Assembly (NCBI RefSeq): GCF_000725545.1
Contig: NZ_JNZP01000019.1
Coordinates: forward strand, 1 to 64,000
Direction: 5' to 3'
Length of the DNA: 64,000 bases
DNA from: Streptomyces exfoliatus
GTDB taxonomy: Bacteria > Actinomycetota > Actinomycetes > Streptomycetales > Streptomycetaceae
How positions within the stretch are numbered: the stretch's first letter is position 1; each line of letters opens with the position of its first letter. This document shows, piece by piece, positions 1 through 11,125 of the stretch. The notes beneath the pieces were generated by a model that made no database searches, was not told where the DNA came from, and worked only from the letters and a program-made list of their open reading frames with translations. Made by a program: the position numbers and the translations under genes.

Positions 1-1842
1 GAGCGGGTGGGGGGACGGGCCGGGCGGGACCGGCCGGTCCTCGCCTCCCGGCGTCGGGGAAGCGGCGCCGGCGGAGAGGAGCGCGGGAAGGGCCGCGTCC
101 AGGTCCAGGTGGGCGGCCTGTACCCAGTCCGCGAGTTCCTCGTGGGCGAAGCGGTAGCCGCTGCCGGCGGGGACGAGCAGGCCTTCGGTGAGGACCGCCG
201 AGGCCCAGCCGTCCCGCCAGGGGAAGAGCTGCTCGAAGGAGGCCCGGTCGAGGACGCCGTGCCCGGGGCCGAGGCACCGGCGGGCCGCCTCGTGGACCTG
301 GCCGGTCACGCGCGCGGCGAGCCGGCGTACGGCGGTCCCCCGGACGAGCGGCCGGGAGCCCGCGGCGATCCGGACGGCGATGCGCAGGCACATGAGGTCC
401 AGGTAGGCGGTGAAGATCTCCTCGCGTCCCGGCCGCCCGGGTACGTGCCCCGGCAGCGCGGCCCGCACCTCGGCGAGCAGCCGCAGGGCGAGCGGGTGCC
501 GGGCGTCGCACTCGGCGAGGTCCGTCTCCCGGAGGCCGTATCCCTCGCGTACGGCCCGTGCCTCCGTCGCGGAGTACGGCCCGAGGACGAGGGCGGCGGG
601 CACCGCCTCCCCGAGTCGGGGTCCGGGTCCCTGTCCGGCCGCCGGCCGGTGGAGCGCGCCCGGGGTGTAGAGCGCACCGGCCAGTTCCCAGTGCTCGGGG
701 CGGCAGGCGGTGACGAGGTGGGCGTGGTGGGCGCGGAGCCAGTCCTCGGTGGCGGCGGTCCAGTCGGCGAGCCGGTGGGCGAGGAGCGGCGGCATCTCCT
801 CGGGGCCGTCGAGGACGACGAGGAGCCGGCGGCCCGCCTCGTGGGCGAGGGCGGCGGCCCGTTCGGGGGTGGCGGTCGTGGTGTCGCCGAGCGCCCCGGA
901 GGCGGCGACGATACGGCCCGCCTGGTGCAGGGCGCGGCCGACGGCGTCGGCGAGCGAGCGGTCCTCGGCGCGCAGGTCGGCGCCGCGCAGCCGGACGGTG
1001 GGGGCCGGGGCGGCGCCCCCGGCGCGGCGGGCGCAGAGCGCGGCGAGCGCGGTGGTGCGGCCGGTGCCGGGGGCGCCGACGAGCGCGAGGACCGGGGCGT
1101 CGCCCGCCGTGAAGCGGGTGAACTCGCCGACGCACTGGAGCCGTTCGACGGGATCGGGCCAGGGGTCGGGCTCCCGTACGGGTCCGGCGGAGGTCGCGGC
1201 GAGCTCCAGGATTCCGGCGAGGTTGAGGTCGGGGCCGTAGGCGGGGACGGTGGCCGCGTTGCGCCGGAGCACGGCGGTGAGGGGGCCCTCGGGGCGGAGG
1301 GGCACGGCGTAACCTGCGGCCTTGCGACGGCCGTGCAGGGCGGTGCCGAGGACGGCGAGGACGGTGCCGGTGGCGGTGTCGAGGACGGGGCCGCCGGCGG
1401 CCTGTCCGCTGAGGCGGAGGGCCTCGGCCCCCTCGGTGCCGATGGCGAGTTCGAGGGCTTCGGCGAGGTCGTGGCAGCGGTCGGTGGCGACGTACGTGAC
1501 GGCGGCGGGGCCGAGGACACGGGCCTCGCGCCAGCCCTGGGCGGCGATCCGCACGTACGTGCCGGGTTCGATCCGGTCGCGGGTCGCGAGCGGCAGCGGG
1601 CGGACGCCGAGCCCTTCGGTGCGCACCAGGGCGAGGCCCCGCTCCGGCAGGGAGGTGACGGCCTCGGCCTCGGCGAGCCAGCTCCGGTCGCCGGGGGCGC
1701 GCAGGAGGACACGGCTGAGCCCGTCGACGGCTTCGTGGCTGGTGACGACCGTTCCGTGGTGGTCGGCGAGGAATCCGGTACCGCGCGGCCGGCCCGCCAG
1801 ATCGCAGATACGTACCAGCGTCGCCAGGTCCCCGCGTCCCAT
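1..1842 (-). CDS. Trypsin-like peptidase-fold / NTPase protein, C-terminus beyond window
   Basis: A 614-codon open frame starts at ATG 1842 and is still open at position 1, so the C-terminus is missing. Residues about 1-210 resemble a trypsin-like fold: VVTSHEAV places a histidine (H36) where the catalytic His sits, but the serine motif reads QAAGGPVLD, with Ala149 in place of Ser, and the segment expected to carry Asp reads ERGLALVRT. The protease is therefore probably inactive. From about residue 245 a P-loop NTPase begins with GAPGTGRTT, a Walker A in which Lys is Arg, followed by a Walker-B-like RRLLVVLDGPEE. The family is common in Streptomyces without a proven function; a STAND-like sensor or scaffold role is inference. 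The other long frame across this region (306-2027, minus) encodes Pro/Arg/Ser-rich low-complexity sequence and was rejected. An in-frame GTG is not available nearby, so the ATG start is preferred. Confidence 0.72.
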   Translation of the reverse strand, partial: MGRGDLATLVRICDLAGRPRGTGFLADHHGTVVTSHEAVDGLSRVLLRAPGDRSWLAEAEAVTSLPERGLALVRTEGLGVRPLPLATRDRIEPGTYVRIAAQGWREARVLGPAAVTYVATDRCHDLAEALELAIGTEGAEALRLSGQAAGGPVLDTATGTVLAVLGTALHGRRKAAGYAVPLRPEGPLTAVLRRNAATVPAYGPDLNLAGILELAATSAGPVREPDPWPDPVERLQCVGEFTRFTAGDAPVLALVGAPGTGRTTALAALCARRAGGAAPAPTVRLRGADLRAEDRSLADAVGRALHQAGRIVAASGALGDTTTATPERAAALAHEAGRRLLVVLDGPEEMPPLLAHRLADWTAATEDWLRAHHAHLVTACRPEHWELAGALYTPGALHRPAAGQGPGPRLGEAVPAALVLGPYSATEARAVREGYGLRETDLAECDARHPLALRLLAEVRAALPGHVPGRPGREEIFTAYLDLMCLRIAVRIAAGSRPLVRGTAVRRLAARVTGQVHEAARRCLGPGHGVLDRASFEQLFPWRDGWASAVLTEGLLVPAGSGYRFAHEELADWVQAAHLDLDAALPALLSAGAASPTPGGEDRPVPPGPSPHPL

Positions 1843-1992
1843 GGTGTCGACGGTAGGTCTCCGGTGATCACCCGGAGGCGCACGAGGGGAAACGCGCCCC
1901 CTGGCACTCCCCCATTCACTCCGAGCGCCTCCCCGATGGGGTGATTTCGCGGATTCCGCCGGACAGACTCTCCCGGGGGGGATGGGGGGACA

Positions 1993-2030
1993 ACGGTGGG
2001 GCGGGCACGCGCGCGTGCCCGCCCCACCGT
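1993..2030 (-). terminator. Intrinsic-type terminator after truB
   Basis: A perfect 19+19 nt inverted repeat begins ACGGTGGGGCGGGC and ends with its complement. It lies 36 nt past the truB stop codon. There is no U-tract, which is usual for Streptomyces. It closes the ylxP-rbfA-truB unit. Confidence 0.75.
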
Positions 2031-2065
2031 GAAGCCCTACGGCCCTGGTCCCGGCGGCCCGTGTC

Positions 2066-2965
2066 TCAGCCGAAGACGGCGAGGCTCTTGGCCTTGCCCC
2101 GCTGGTCCTCGACGAGCGCGAGGAGCTTCCCGTCCGGTCCGTAGACCGCGACCGGACCCGCCGGGTACGCCGGCATCTCCAGACGGACGCCGTTGAGCAG
2201 CAGCGCGGCCCGCTTCTCGTCGACCTCCCACCGGGGGAAGGCCGCCGCGGCCGCGTCGGCGACCGGCATGACCGTGAGCTCCTCCTGGAGCTGGTCGAGC
2301 GTCTTCGCCGAGTCCAGCTTGTACGGGCCGACCCGGGTGCGGCGCAGCGCGGTCAGATGACCGCCCACACCGAGCCCGGCGCCGAGGTCCCGGGCGAGCG
2401 CCCGGATGTACGTACCGGAGGAGCAGACGACGGAGACGACGAGGTCGACGACGGGGGTGCCGTCCTCGGCGGTCGCCTCGCGGACGTCGTACACCTGGAA
2501 GGAGGAGACGGTGACCGGGCGGGCCGGGATCTCGAACTCCTCGCCGCCGCGCACGCGGGCGTACGACCGCTTGCCGTCGATCTTGATCGCGGAGACCTTC
2601 GACGGCACCTGCATGATGGCGCCGGTCAGCTCGGCGACGCCCGCGTCGATGCCTTCTCGGGTGACCTTCGAAGCGTCGACCGACGCCGTGATCTCGCCCT
2701 CGGCGTCGTCGGTGATCGTGGTCTGGCCCAGGCGGATGGTGCCCAGGTACTCCTTCTCGGTCAGCGCGAGGTGACCGAGGAGCTTGGTCGCCCGCTCCAC
2801 GCCGAGGACGAGGACGCCCGTGGCCATGGGGTCGAGCGTGCCGGCGTGGCCGACGCGGCGGGTCCTGGCGATCCCGCGCATCTTGGCCACGACGTCGTGC
2901 GAGGTGAAGCCCGACGGCTTGTCGACGATGACAAGGCCGTCGGGCGTCTTTGCTGCGTTGCTCAT
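2066..2965 (-). CDS. truB: tRNA pseudouridine(55) synthase TruB
   Basis: This 299-aa protein isomerises U55 in the T-loop of tRNAs. The N-terminus carries the conserved GLVIVDKPSGFTSHDVV segment, and the catalytic block GHAGTLDPMATGVL contains the nucleophilic Asp. The C-terminal third resembles the TruB C-terminal (PUA-like) domain, and the length is normal for actinobacteria. The ATG start overlaps the rbfA stop as ATGA, so the two are translationally coupled. It is the last gene of the ylxP-rbfA-truB string and is followed by a strong hairpin at 1993-2030. Family membership is certain from sequence; substrate position is from family knowledge. Confidence 0.96.
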   Translation of the reverse strand: MSNAAKTPDGLVIVDKPSGFTSHDVVAKMRGIARTRRVGHAGTLDPMATGVLVLGVERATKLLGHLALTEKEYLGTIRLGQTTITDDAEGEITASVDASKVTREGIDAGVAELTGAIMQVPSKVSAIKIDGKRSYARVRGGEEFEIPARPVTVSSFQVYDVREATAEDGTPVVDLVVSVVCSSGTYIRALARDLGAGLGVGGHLTALRRTRVGPYKLDSAKTLDQLQEELTVMPVADAAAAAFPRWEVDEKRAALLLNGVRLEMPAYPAGPVAVYGPDGKLLALVEDQRGKAKSLAVFG

Positions 2966-3402
2966 TCGGCGGCTTCGTCCTCGCCCGGCTTCTTGTAGGG
3001 GTCGGCCTCGCCCGCGAAGGCGGCGCCCGAGGACGCCTCCCGCACTTGGGCGTCGATGGCCCGCGCCTTGTCGAGGAGGTTCTCGATGGTCTTGGCGTTC
3101 TCCGGAAGGGCGTCCGCCACGAAGGTCAGCGTCGGGGTGAACTTGGTCTGGGCAGCGCGGCCCACGGCCGAACGGAGGATGCCCTTGGCACTCTCCAGGC
3201 CGGCGGCGGCGCTCGCCCGCTCCTCCTCGTCGCCGTAGACCGTGTAGAAGACCGTGGCCTCCCGCAGGTCGCCGGTGACGCGGGTGTCCGTGATGGTCAC
3301 GTGCGTGCCCAGGCGGGGGTCCTTGATGCCGCGCTGCAGCTTCTCGGCGACCACCTCCCGGATGAGGTCTGCCAGCTTCTTCGCCCGCGCGTTGTCGGCC
3401 AC
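2962..3402 (-). CDS. rbfA: 30S ribosome-binding factor RbfA
   Basis: This 146-aa cold-shock and ribosome maturation factor binds the 30S subunit and helps process the 16S rRNA 5' end. The KH-like core is visible: ADLIREVVAEKLQRGIKDPR near the N-terminus, then VTITDTRVTGDLREATVFYTV and an FTPTLTFVAD strand. The C-terminal tail is acidic and variable, as expected. The start is GTG, preceded by an AAGGAG-type ribosome site in the 30-nt gap after ylxP. It overlaps truB by 4 nt. Confidence 0.96.
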   Translation of the reverse strand: MADNARAKKLADLIREVVAEKLQRGIKDPRLGTHVTITDTRVTGDLREATVFYTVYGDEEERASAAAGLESAKGILRSAVGRAAQTKFTPTLTFVADALPENAKTIENLLDKARAIDAQVREASSGAAFAGEADPYKKPGEDEAAE

Positions 3403-3432
3403 TGGTCCTTCTCCTTCTTTGCCTTGCTCAAA

Positions 3433-3726
3433 TCAGTCTTCATCAGTGTGGAGCCTGCGGCGCACCGACAGCAGCTCCACCTCGGGGCGGGCGGCGACGA
3501 GCCGCTCGCACCGGTCCAGTACGTCGCTGAGATGTGCCGTGTCCCCCGACACCATCGCGACGCCGATCTCGACCCGCCGGTGGAGGTTCTGGCCGCTGAC
3601 CTCCGCCACGCTCACCGCGAACTTCCGATGGAGCTCGGCGACGATCGGCTTGACGAGGGAGCGTTTCTCCTTCAACGAACGAACGTCGCCGAGGAGCAGA
3701 TCGAAGGACAGTGTCCCCACATACAT
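3433..3726 (-). CDS. DUF503 (YlxP-like) protein
   Basis: This 97-aa protein has the family's short ferredoxin-like pattern: MYVGTLSFDLLLGDVRSLKEKRS, with the typical DVRSLKEKR and later VAEVSGQNLHRRVEIGVA. YlxP/DUF503 proteins sit between infB and rbfA in many Gram-positive bacteria. A role in ribosome or RNA metabolism is suggested by context but not established. It starts with ATG 148 nt after the infB stop, beyond a hairpin, so it may have its own promoter or depend on read-through. Confidence 0.88.
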   Translation of the reverse strand: MYVGTLSFDLLLGDVRSLKEKRSLVKPIVAELHRKFAVSVAEVSGQNLHRRVEIGVAMVSGDTAHLSDVLDRCERLVAARPEVELLSVRRRLHTDED

Positions 3727-3808
3727 GTGTGTCCGGATGTCCCGCCGGTTCGGGTTCGGTGTTCCCGCCGACCACTCGGCGGGGACACCGGAAACCGTAC
3801 ACGCAACG

Positions 3809-3852
3809 GCCGGGGCCGATCGACGGAATACTTTCCGCCGACCGGCCCCGGC
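3809..3852 (-). terminator. Hairpin downstream of infB
   Basis: A GCCGGGGCCG / CGGCCCCGGC outer stem encloses a weaker inner CGGAA/TTCCG pairing. It lies 22 nt past the infB stop and before ylxP, so it is either a terminator or an attenuating stem that reduces expression of ylxP-rbfA-truB. Confidence 0.6.
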
Positions 3853-3874
3853 TCACTGCTGCGATGGGACGCGA

Positions 3875-6976
<3,102 letters not shown>

Positions 6977-7028
6977 TTTGCTCCTTTGTGAGGTCCGGTT
7001 ACCGCCGGACCGTCGCTACTTCATGGGC

Positions 7029-7061
7029 GTACTCATCGCGTACTCATCGAGTGCTCATCGC
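7029..7061. repeat. Three tandem 11-bp repeats upstream of infB
   Basis: Three abutting 11-mers read GTACTCATCGC, GTACTCATCGA and GTGCTCATCGC on the plus strand. They lie 53-85 nt upstream of the infB GTG, in the 150-nt ylxR-infB gap. The 11-nt period is close to one DNA helical turn. Function is unknown; a protein-binding array or a leader RNA structure are both possible. Confidence 0.85.
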
Positions 7062-7126
7062 AATCTCGACCTACTTCCAACTCGCGAGGTACCTGACCGC
7101 ACGGTGTTCCGTGCCGTACTTCTTCA

Positions 7127-7405
7127 CTACGGTGTCGGCCGCTCGACGTGGTGACGGAGTTCCGCGGTGTCGAGCGGGCCCTGGACCCTGAAGGCCCTCG
7201 GGAACGCTCGGCGGCGGACCGCCAGGTCGAGACAGACCACGGCGGGGTGCAGGTACGCACCCCGGCCGGGCAGCGTACCGCGATGATCAGGAACGCATTC
7301 GTCCTTGCTCACCACGATCCGCAGCAGATCGCTCTTGGCCGCTCGCTCCCGGCATCCCACACAGGTTCGCTCAGGGCACGCACGGTCCTGCGTCCGGCCA
7401 GACAC
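7127..7405 (-). CDS. YlxR family RNA-binding protein (DUF448)
   Basis: This 92-aa protein has the family signature [19 protein letters not shown] near the N-terminus, then [20 protein letters not shown], a basic surface thought to bind RNA or nucleoid DNA. The gene always sits between nusA and infB, and in other bacteria the product is implicated in transcription and RNase P regulation, so both are family knowledge rather than shown here. The start is GTG at 7405, 74 nt after nusA. Confidence 0.93.
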   Translation of the reverse strand: MSGRTQDRACPERTCVGCRERAAKSDLLRIVVSKDECVPDHRGTLPGRGAYLHPAVVCLDLAVRRRAFPRAFRVQGPLDTAELRHHVERPTP

Positions 7406-7479
7406 GATTAAGTCTACCTCCCCGTACCGACCTCACCTGTTTGGGGCAAGAATCGAACAGTCGTTGGCCAAAAACGGTC

Positions 7480-8475
7480 TCAGTCCTCCGGACCGCTCGG
7501 CTCCGTGTCCGGCCGGATGTCGATCCGCCAGCCGGTGAGCCGCGCGGCGAGGCGGGCGTTCTGGCCCTCCTTGCCGATGGCCAGCGACAGCTGGTAGTCC
7601 GGCACCGTCACGCGGGCGGAACGGGCCGCCATGTCGACGATCTCGACCCTGGACACCCGCGCCGGGGAGAGCGCGTTCGCCACCATCTCGGCCGGGTCGT
7701 CCGACCAGTCGACGATGTCGATCTTCTCGCCGAGCAGCTCCGCCATCACGTTCCGCACGCGGCTGCCCATCGGGCCGATGCAGGCGCCCTTGGGGTTCAG
7801 ACCCGAACGGGTGGAACGGACGGCGATCTTGGTGCGGTGGCCGGCCTCACGGGCGATCGCCGAGATCTCGACCGATCCGTCGGCGATCTCCGGCACCTCG
7901 AGGGCGAACAGCTTCTTCACCAGATTGGGATGCGTACGCGAAAGGGTGACGGACGGACCGCGCACACCCTTCGCCACCCGGACGACGTACGTGCGCAGCC
8001 GCAGACCGTGCGTGTAGTCCTCGCCCGGCACCTGCTCCTGCACCGGAAGGATGGCTTCCAGCTTGTCGTCGAGGCGGACCAGGACGTTCTTCGGGTCCTT
8101 GCCCTGCTGCACCACACCGGCGACGACATCGCCCTCGCGGCGCGCGTACTCGCCGAACGTCACGTCGTTCTCGGCGTCCCGCAGCCGCTGCTGGATGACC
8201 TGGCGGGCGGTGCTCGCCGCGATCCGGCCGAAGTCGGACGGGGTGTCGTCGAAGTCCTTGGGCTCCTGGCCCTCCTCCAGGTCGGAGGGGTCTTCCTTCG
8301 CCCACACCGTCACGTGCCCGGTGGCCCGGTCCAGCTCCACGCGCGCGTGGCGGCGGGCGTCGGGGGTGCGGTGGTAGGCGATGAGGAGGGCCGACTCGAT
8401 CGCCTCGACCAGCAGGTCGAAGGAGATCTCCTTCTCATGCGCCAAGCCCTTGAGCAGCTTCACGTCGATGTCCAC
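7480..8475 (-). CDS. nusA: Transcription termination/antitermination factor NusA
   Basis: This 331-aa RNA polymerase-associated factor controls pausing, termination and rRNA antitermination. Residues 1-110 form the NusA N-domain (starting [10 protein letters not shown]). An S1 domain follows (about 120-195), then KH1 with the GPMGSRVRN loop and KH2 with [14 protein letters not shown]. It ends soon after KH2 without the acidic repeats of E. coli NusA, the normal short actinobacterial form. The start is GTG with GAGGAGG just upstream, overlapping the end of rimP, so the two are probably coupled. Confidence 0.97.
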   Translation of the reverse strand: MDIDVKLLKGLAHEKEISFDLLVEAIESALLIAYHRTPDARRHARVELDRATGHVTVWAKEDPSDLEEGQEPKDFDDTPSDFGRIAASTARQVIQQRLRDAENDVTFGEYARREGDVVAGVVQQGKDPKNVLVRLDDKLEAILPVQEQVPGEDYTHGLRLRTYVVRVAKGVRGPSVTLSRTHPNLVKKLFALEVPEIADGSVEISAIAREAGHRTKIAVRSTRSGLNPKGACIGPMGSRVRNVMAELLGEKIDIVDWSDDPAEMVANALSPARVSRVEIVDMAARSARVTVPDYQLSLAIGKEGQNARLAARLTGWRIDIRPDTEPSGPED

Positions 8476-8477
8476 GG

Positions 8478-8984
8478 CTACGCCTCCTCTTCCTTCTTGT
8501 CCTTGCGGTTGAACTCGATCTCGACACGCGCCTTGACGATGTCGGCGAACTCGACCCGGCGGGCGGTGGGCTTGCGCCCCTTCACGCCCGGTACTTCGAG
8601 GTCGAGGCCGTCCGCGTCCACGGTGAGGATCCGCGCGACCAGCTCTTCGGAAGCATCGTCGGCGGACAGCTGGAGCTTCACCAGCCGGCCGACGGCCCGC
8701 ACGTAGTGGCGGTGCTGGGTAAGAGGGCGGTCGGCGCCGGGCGAGCTGACTTCGAGGACGTACTCGCCCTCGCCCATCGCGTCGGTCTCGTCGAGCTTCT
8801 CGGAGATCGCGCGGCTCAGCTCGGCACAGGCGTCCAGCTCCACGCCCTCGTCCGAGTCGACGACGATCCTCAGCAGTCCGCGGCGGCCGGCCCGGGACAC
8901 CTCGATCTCTTCCAGATCCAGGTCCCTCGCGTGGACGAGCGGCTCCACGAGTCCGCGCAGCCTGTCGCTCTGGGTGGTGCTCAT
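8478..8984 (-). CDS. rimP: Ribosome maturation factor RimP
   Basis: This 168-aa protein is required for 30S assembly. It starts at ATG 8984 with GAGGAG 7-8 nt upstream; the frame remains open far upstream, but that part is low-complexity and lacks a good start. Conserved patches include [33 protein letters not shown] and the C-terminal SH3-like strand [14 protein letters not shown]. It is the first gene of rimP-nusA-ylxR-infB and is divergent from the lipoprotein at 9151, so its promoter should lie in 8985-9150. I see no confident -35/-10 there. Confidence 0.95.
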   Translation of the reverse strand: MSTTQSDRLRGLVEPLVHARDLDLEEIEVSRAGRRGLLRIVVDSDEGVELDACAELSRAISEKLDETDAMGEGEYVLEVSSPGADRPLTQHRHYVRAVGRLVKLQLSADDASEELVARILTVDADGLDLEVPGVKGRKPTARRVEFADIVKARVEIEFNRKDKKEEEA

Positions 8985-9150
8985 CCGGGTGACTCCTCGG
9001 CCGCGTGTGCTGTTGTGTGTTCGTCGCGTGTCAGACCAAAGGGTATCCGGTCCGGGAGGGTGTTGCCGTCCATCGCCCCGGGGCCCGCGGGTACGCTCGC
9101 CTGCGGTGATCCGACGATCTTCGACGACATACCACGGCTGAGGAGAGAGC

Positions 9151-9705
9151 GTGACGACGACGGGCAGGCGCGCACTCCTGACGGCGGGGGTCTCGGCCGC
9201 CGCCACGGCGGTCCTCGCGGGCTGCACCTCGGAGGCCCCCGGTCCGCGGCGGCCCAGCGCCGCCGAACTGGAGGCCGAACGGGTGGCGCGGGCCGAGGCG
9301 GCGCTACGGCTCCGCTCGGTGACCGCCTCCCGGACGCTGCTCGAACGGTACGACGCGACCCTCGCCGCCCACCCCGCGCTCGCGCCCCGGCTGGCCCCGC
9401 TCCGACGCTCGGTCGCGGCGCACGCGAAGGCCCTCGGCGAGGGCGGTACGACGGTGCGGCCCGCGACGGCCACGCCGAGCGCCGCGCCCGCCTCCGCCAC
9501 GACGTCCCCCGACCCCACCCCCGCCCCCGTCACCGGCGACCCCCTGGCCGCGCTCGAGGAGCTCGCGGCGGCCGAGCGCACGGCCGCCGACGCGCACACC
9601 GCCGCTCTGGTCACCGCGCCGCCCGAGTACGCCAGGCTGCTCGCCTCCGTGGCCGCCGCCGGCGCGGCCCACACCTATCTGCTGACCGAAGGAGCACGGG
9701 CATGA
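9151..9705 (+). CDS. Putative Tat-type lipoprotein, hypothetical
   Basis: This 184-aa protein starts at GTG, with GAGGAGAG 3-9 nt upstream. The N-terminus TTTGRRALLTAGVSAAATAV leads into a lipobox ending LAGC, with twin arginines before the hydrophobic stretch, so export by Tat and lipidation are likely. The rest is Ala-rich helical sequence with a Thr/Pro/Ser linker around residues 105-130. There is no recognised catalytic motif. It overlaps the following ferritin-like gene by 4 nt (ATGA), so the two are co-translated and may act together at the membrane. Confidence 0.82.
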   Translation: MTTTGRRALLTAGVSAAATAVLAGCTSEAPGPRRPSAAELEAERVARAEAALRLRSVTASRTLLERYDATLAAHPALAPRLAPLRRSVAAHAKALGEGGTTVRPATATPSAAPASATTSPDPTPAPVTGDPLAALEELAAAERTAADAHTAALVTAPPEYARLLASVAAAGAAHTYLLTEGARA

Positions 9706-10118
9706 GCGCCCTCGAAGCGACCCAGGCCGCGCTGGCCGCCGAGCACGCGGCGGTGTACGGGTACGGGGTCGTGGGCGGCCGGATCGGAGCCGAGCGGCGG
9801 GCCGAGGCCGCCGCGGCCCACGAGGCCCACCGGGGGCGCCGTGACGCCCTGCGCAGGGCCGTGCGCGACCTCGGCGGCACGCCGGTGGCGGCGGCCGCCG
9901 CGTACGAGCTGCCGTTCCGGGTCGCGGACCCGGCCGGCGCGGTACGGCTCGCGGCGATGATCGAGGACCGGGTCGCCGGGGTGTACTCGGACCTGGTCCG
10001 GGCATCCGAGGGACCACGGCGGCGCGAGGCGGCCGCCGCGCTCAGGGAGGCGGCGGTACGGGCCGTCCGCTGGCGCGGCAGCGACGTAACCTTTCCTGGG
10101 CTCGCCGAGCGGGTGTGA
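9702..10118 (+). CDS. Ferritin-like domain protein (DUF4439-like)
   Basis: This 138-aa, almost wholly helical protein starts SALEATQAALAAEHAAVYGY. The AAEHAAVYGYGVVG and AAAHEAHRGRRDALR segments match the ferritin-like DUF4439 family, in which Glu/His pairs on helices could bind metal; a true di-iron centre is not proven here. It is coupled to the upstream lipoprotein by an ATGA overlap. The neighbouring kinase-fold gene follows after 31 nt with a GAAGGA-type ribosome site, so all three could share a transcript. Confidence 0.8.
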   Translation: MSALEATQAALAAEHAAVYGYGVVGGRIGAERRAEAAAAHEAHRGRRDALRRAVRDLGGTPVAAAAAYELPFRVADPAGAVRLAAMIEDRVAGVYSDLVRASEGPRRREAAAALREAAVRAVRWRGSDVTFPGLAERV

Positions 10119-10149
10119 GCCCCGCCCCGACCGAAGGAACAACGCACGT

Positions 10150-11058
10150 ATGGCTTTCGAACCGCCGCAGCGACTGGTGAAGGCGCTCGGTGAGACGTAC
10201 GGGGACGCCGCCGCGGCCGAGTGGCTCGGGAAGCTGCCCGGGCTGGCCGACCAGGTGCTCGACCACGCCTCCCTGGACGCCGAACGCGTGCTGGCGCCGG
10301 GCGGGCGGAGCAGTCTGGTCGTGCTCGTCCGGCGCTCGGACGGCTCCCCCGCCGCGCTCAAGATCGCACCCCCGTTCAGCCGGCCCGAGCGGGAGCGGGA
10401 GGCGCTCGCGCACTGGAACGGCTGGGGCGCCGCCCTGCTGCTCGACGAGGTCGAGGGGACCGGGGCGGGCGCCCTCGTCCTCGAACGGCTGCACCACGAG
10501 GTCTCGCTGCGCTCGCTGCCCGAGGCGAAGGCGCTCCTGGAGGCTGCGGGGACCGTGCGCAAGCTGTGGGTCGACCCCCCGGCGGAGCACGGCTTCGAGA
10601 CGGTGACCGAGCGGACGGCCCGGCAGGCGGAGGCGATGCGCCCGCACCTGTCCGACGCGGCGACCGGCGAGCTGACGGCGGCGGCGCTCGCGGCGCGCGA
10701 GGAGCTGGTGGCGGGCGGGGCGGAGACGCTGCTGCTGCACGGGAACTTCCGGCAGGGCAAGGTCCTGGCCGGGGACCGGGCGCCCTGGCTGGCCGTCGGG
10801 CCCGAGCCGCTGGTCGGCGAGCGGGCGTACGACCTGGCCCGGCTCGTACGGGACCGGGTCGAGGACCTGGTGGCCGCGTCCTCGGGCGCCTCGGCGGCCC
10901 GGCGGCGGGTGAACAAGCTGGCGGACTCGCTGGACCTGGACCGGGAGCGGCTGCACGGCTGGACCCTGTTCCGCGCGGTGGAGTCGGGCACGCGGGCACT
11001 GGCGGCGGGGCGGCGGCAGGAGGCCGAGCTGCTTCTCGAGTTCGCGAGCTGGCTGTAG
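10150..11058 (+). CDS. Aminoglycoside phosphotransferase-fold protein, probable pseudokinase
   Basis: This 302-aa protein matches the aminoglycoside/hydroxyurea-type kinase fold. The N-lobe has SLVVLVRRSDGSPAALKIAP, and the C-lobe has the helix ending LLLHGNFRQGKVL followed by APWLAVGPEPLVGERAYDLA. In active relatives these read HGD(L/F)..GN and (I/V)DP.P. Here the catalytic Asp is Asn and the metal-binding Asp is Gly, so phosphotransfer is unlikely. It lies after a lipoprotein/ferritin-like pair and before a slipin. A regulatory or substrate-binding role is inference; antibiotic resistance should not be assumed from the family name. Confidence 0.78.
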   Translation: MAFEPPQRLVKALGETYGDAAAAEWLGKLPGLADQVLDHASLDAERVLAPGGRSSLVVLVRRSDGSPAALKIAPPFSRPEREREALAHWNGWGAALLLDEVEGTGAGALVLERLHHEVSLRSLPEAKALLEAAGTVRKLWVDPPAEHGFETVTERTARQAEAMRPHLSDAATGELTAAALAAREELVAGGAETLLLHGNFRQGKVLAGDRAPWLAVGPEPLVGERAYDLARLVRDRVEDLVAASSGASAARRRVNKLADSLDLDRERLHGWTLFRAVESGTRALAAGRRQEAELLLEFASWL

Positions 11059-11125
11059 GGGAATACCCTTTTTGTACCGTTCGCCGGTTCGCGGCGTTCG
11101 GCGGCTCGATCTCCAGGGGGCCGTA

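Noticed and set aside
1561..1580. A GTTCGATCC stretch resembling a tRNA T-loop
   Set aside because: No acceptor, D or anticodon stems can be formed around it, and it lies inside a coding gene.
306..2027. Minus-strand frame overlapping the first gene
   Set aside because: It is dominated by Pro/Ser/Arg runs and lacks motifs, whereas the frame starting at 1842 carries both a protease-fold and a P-loop signature.
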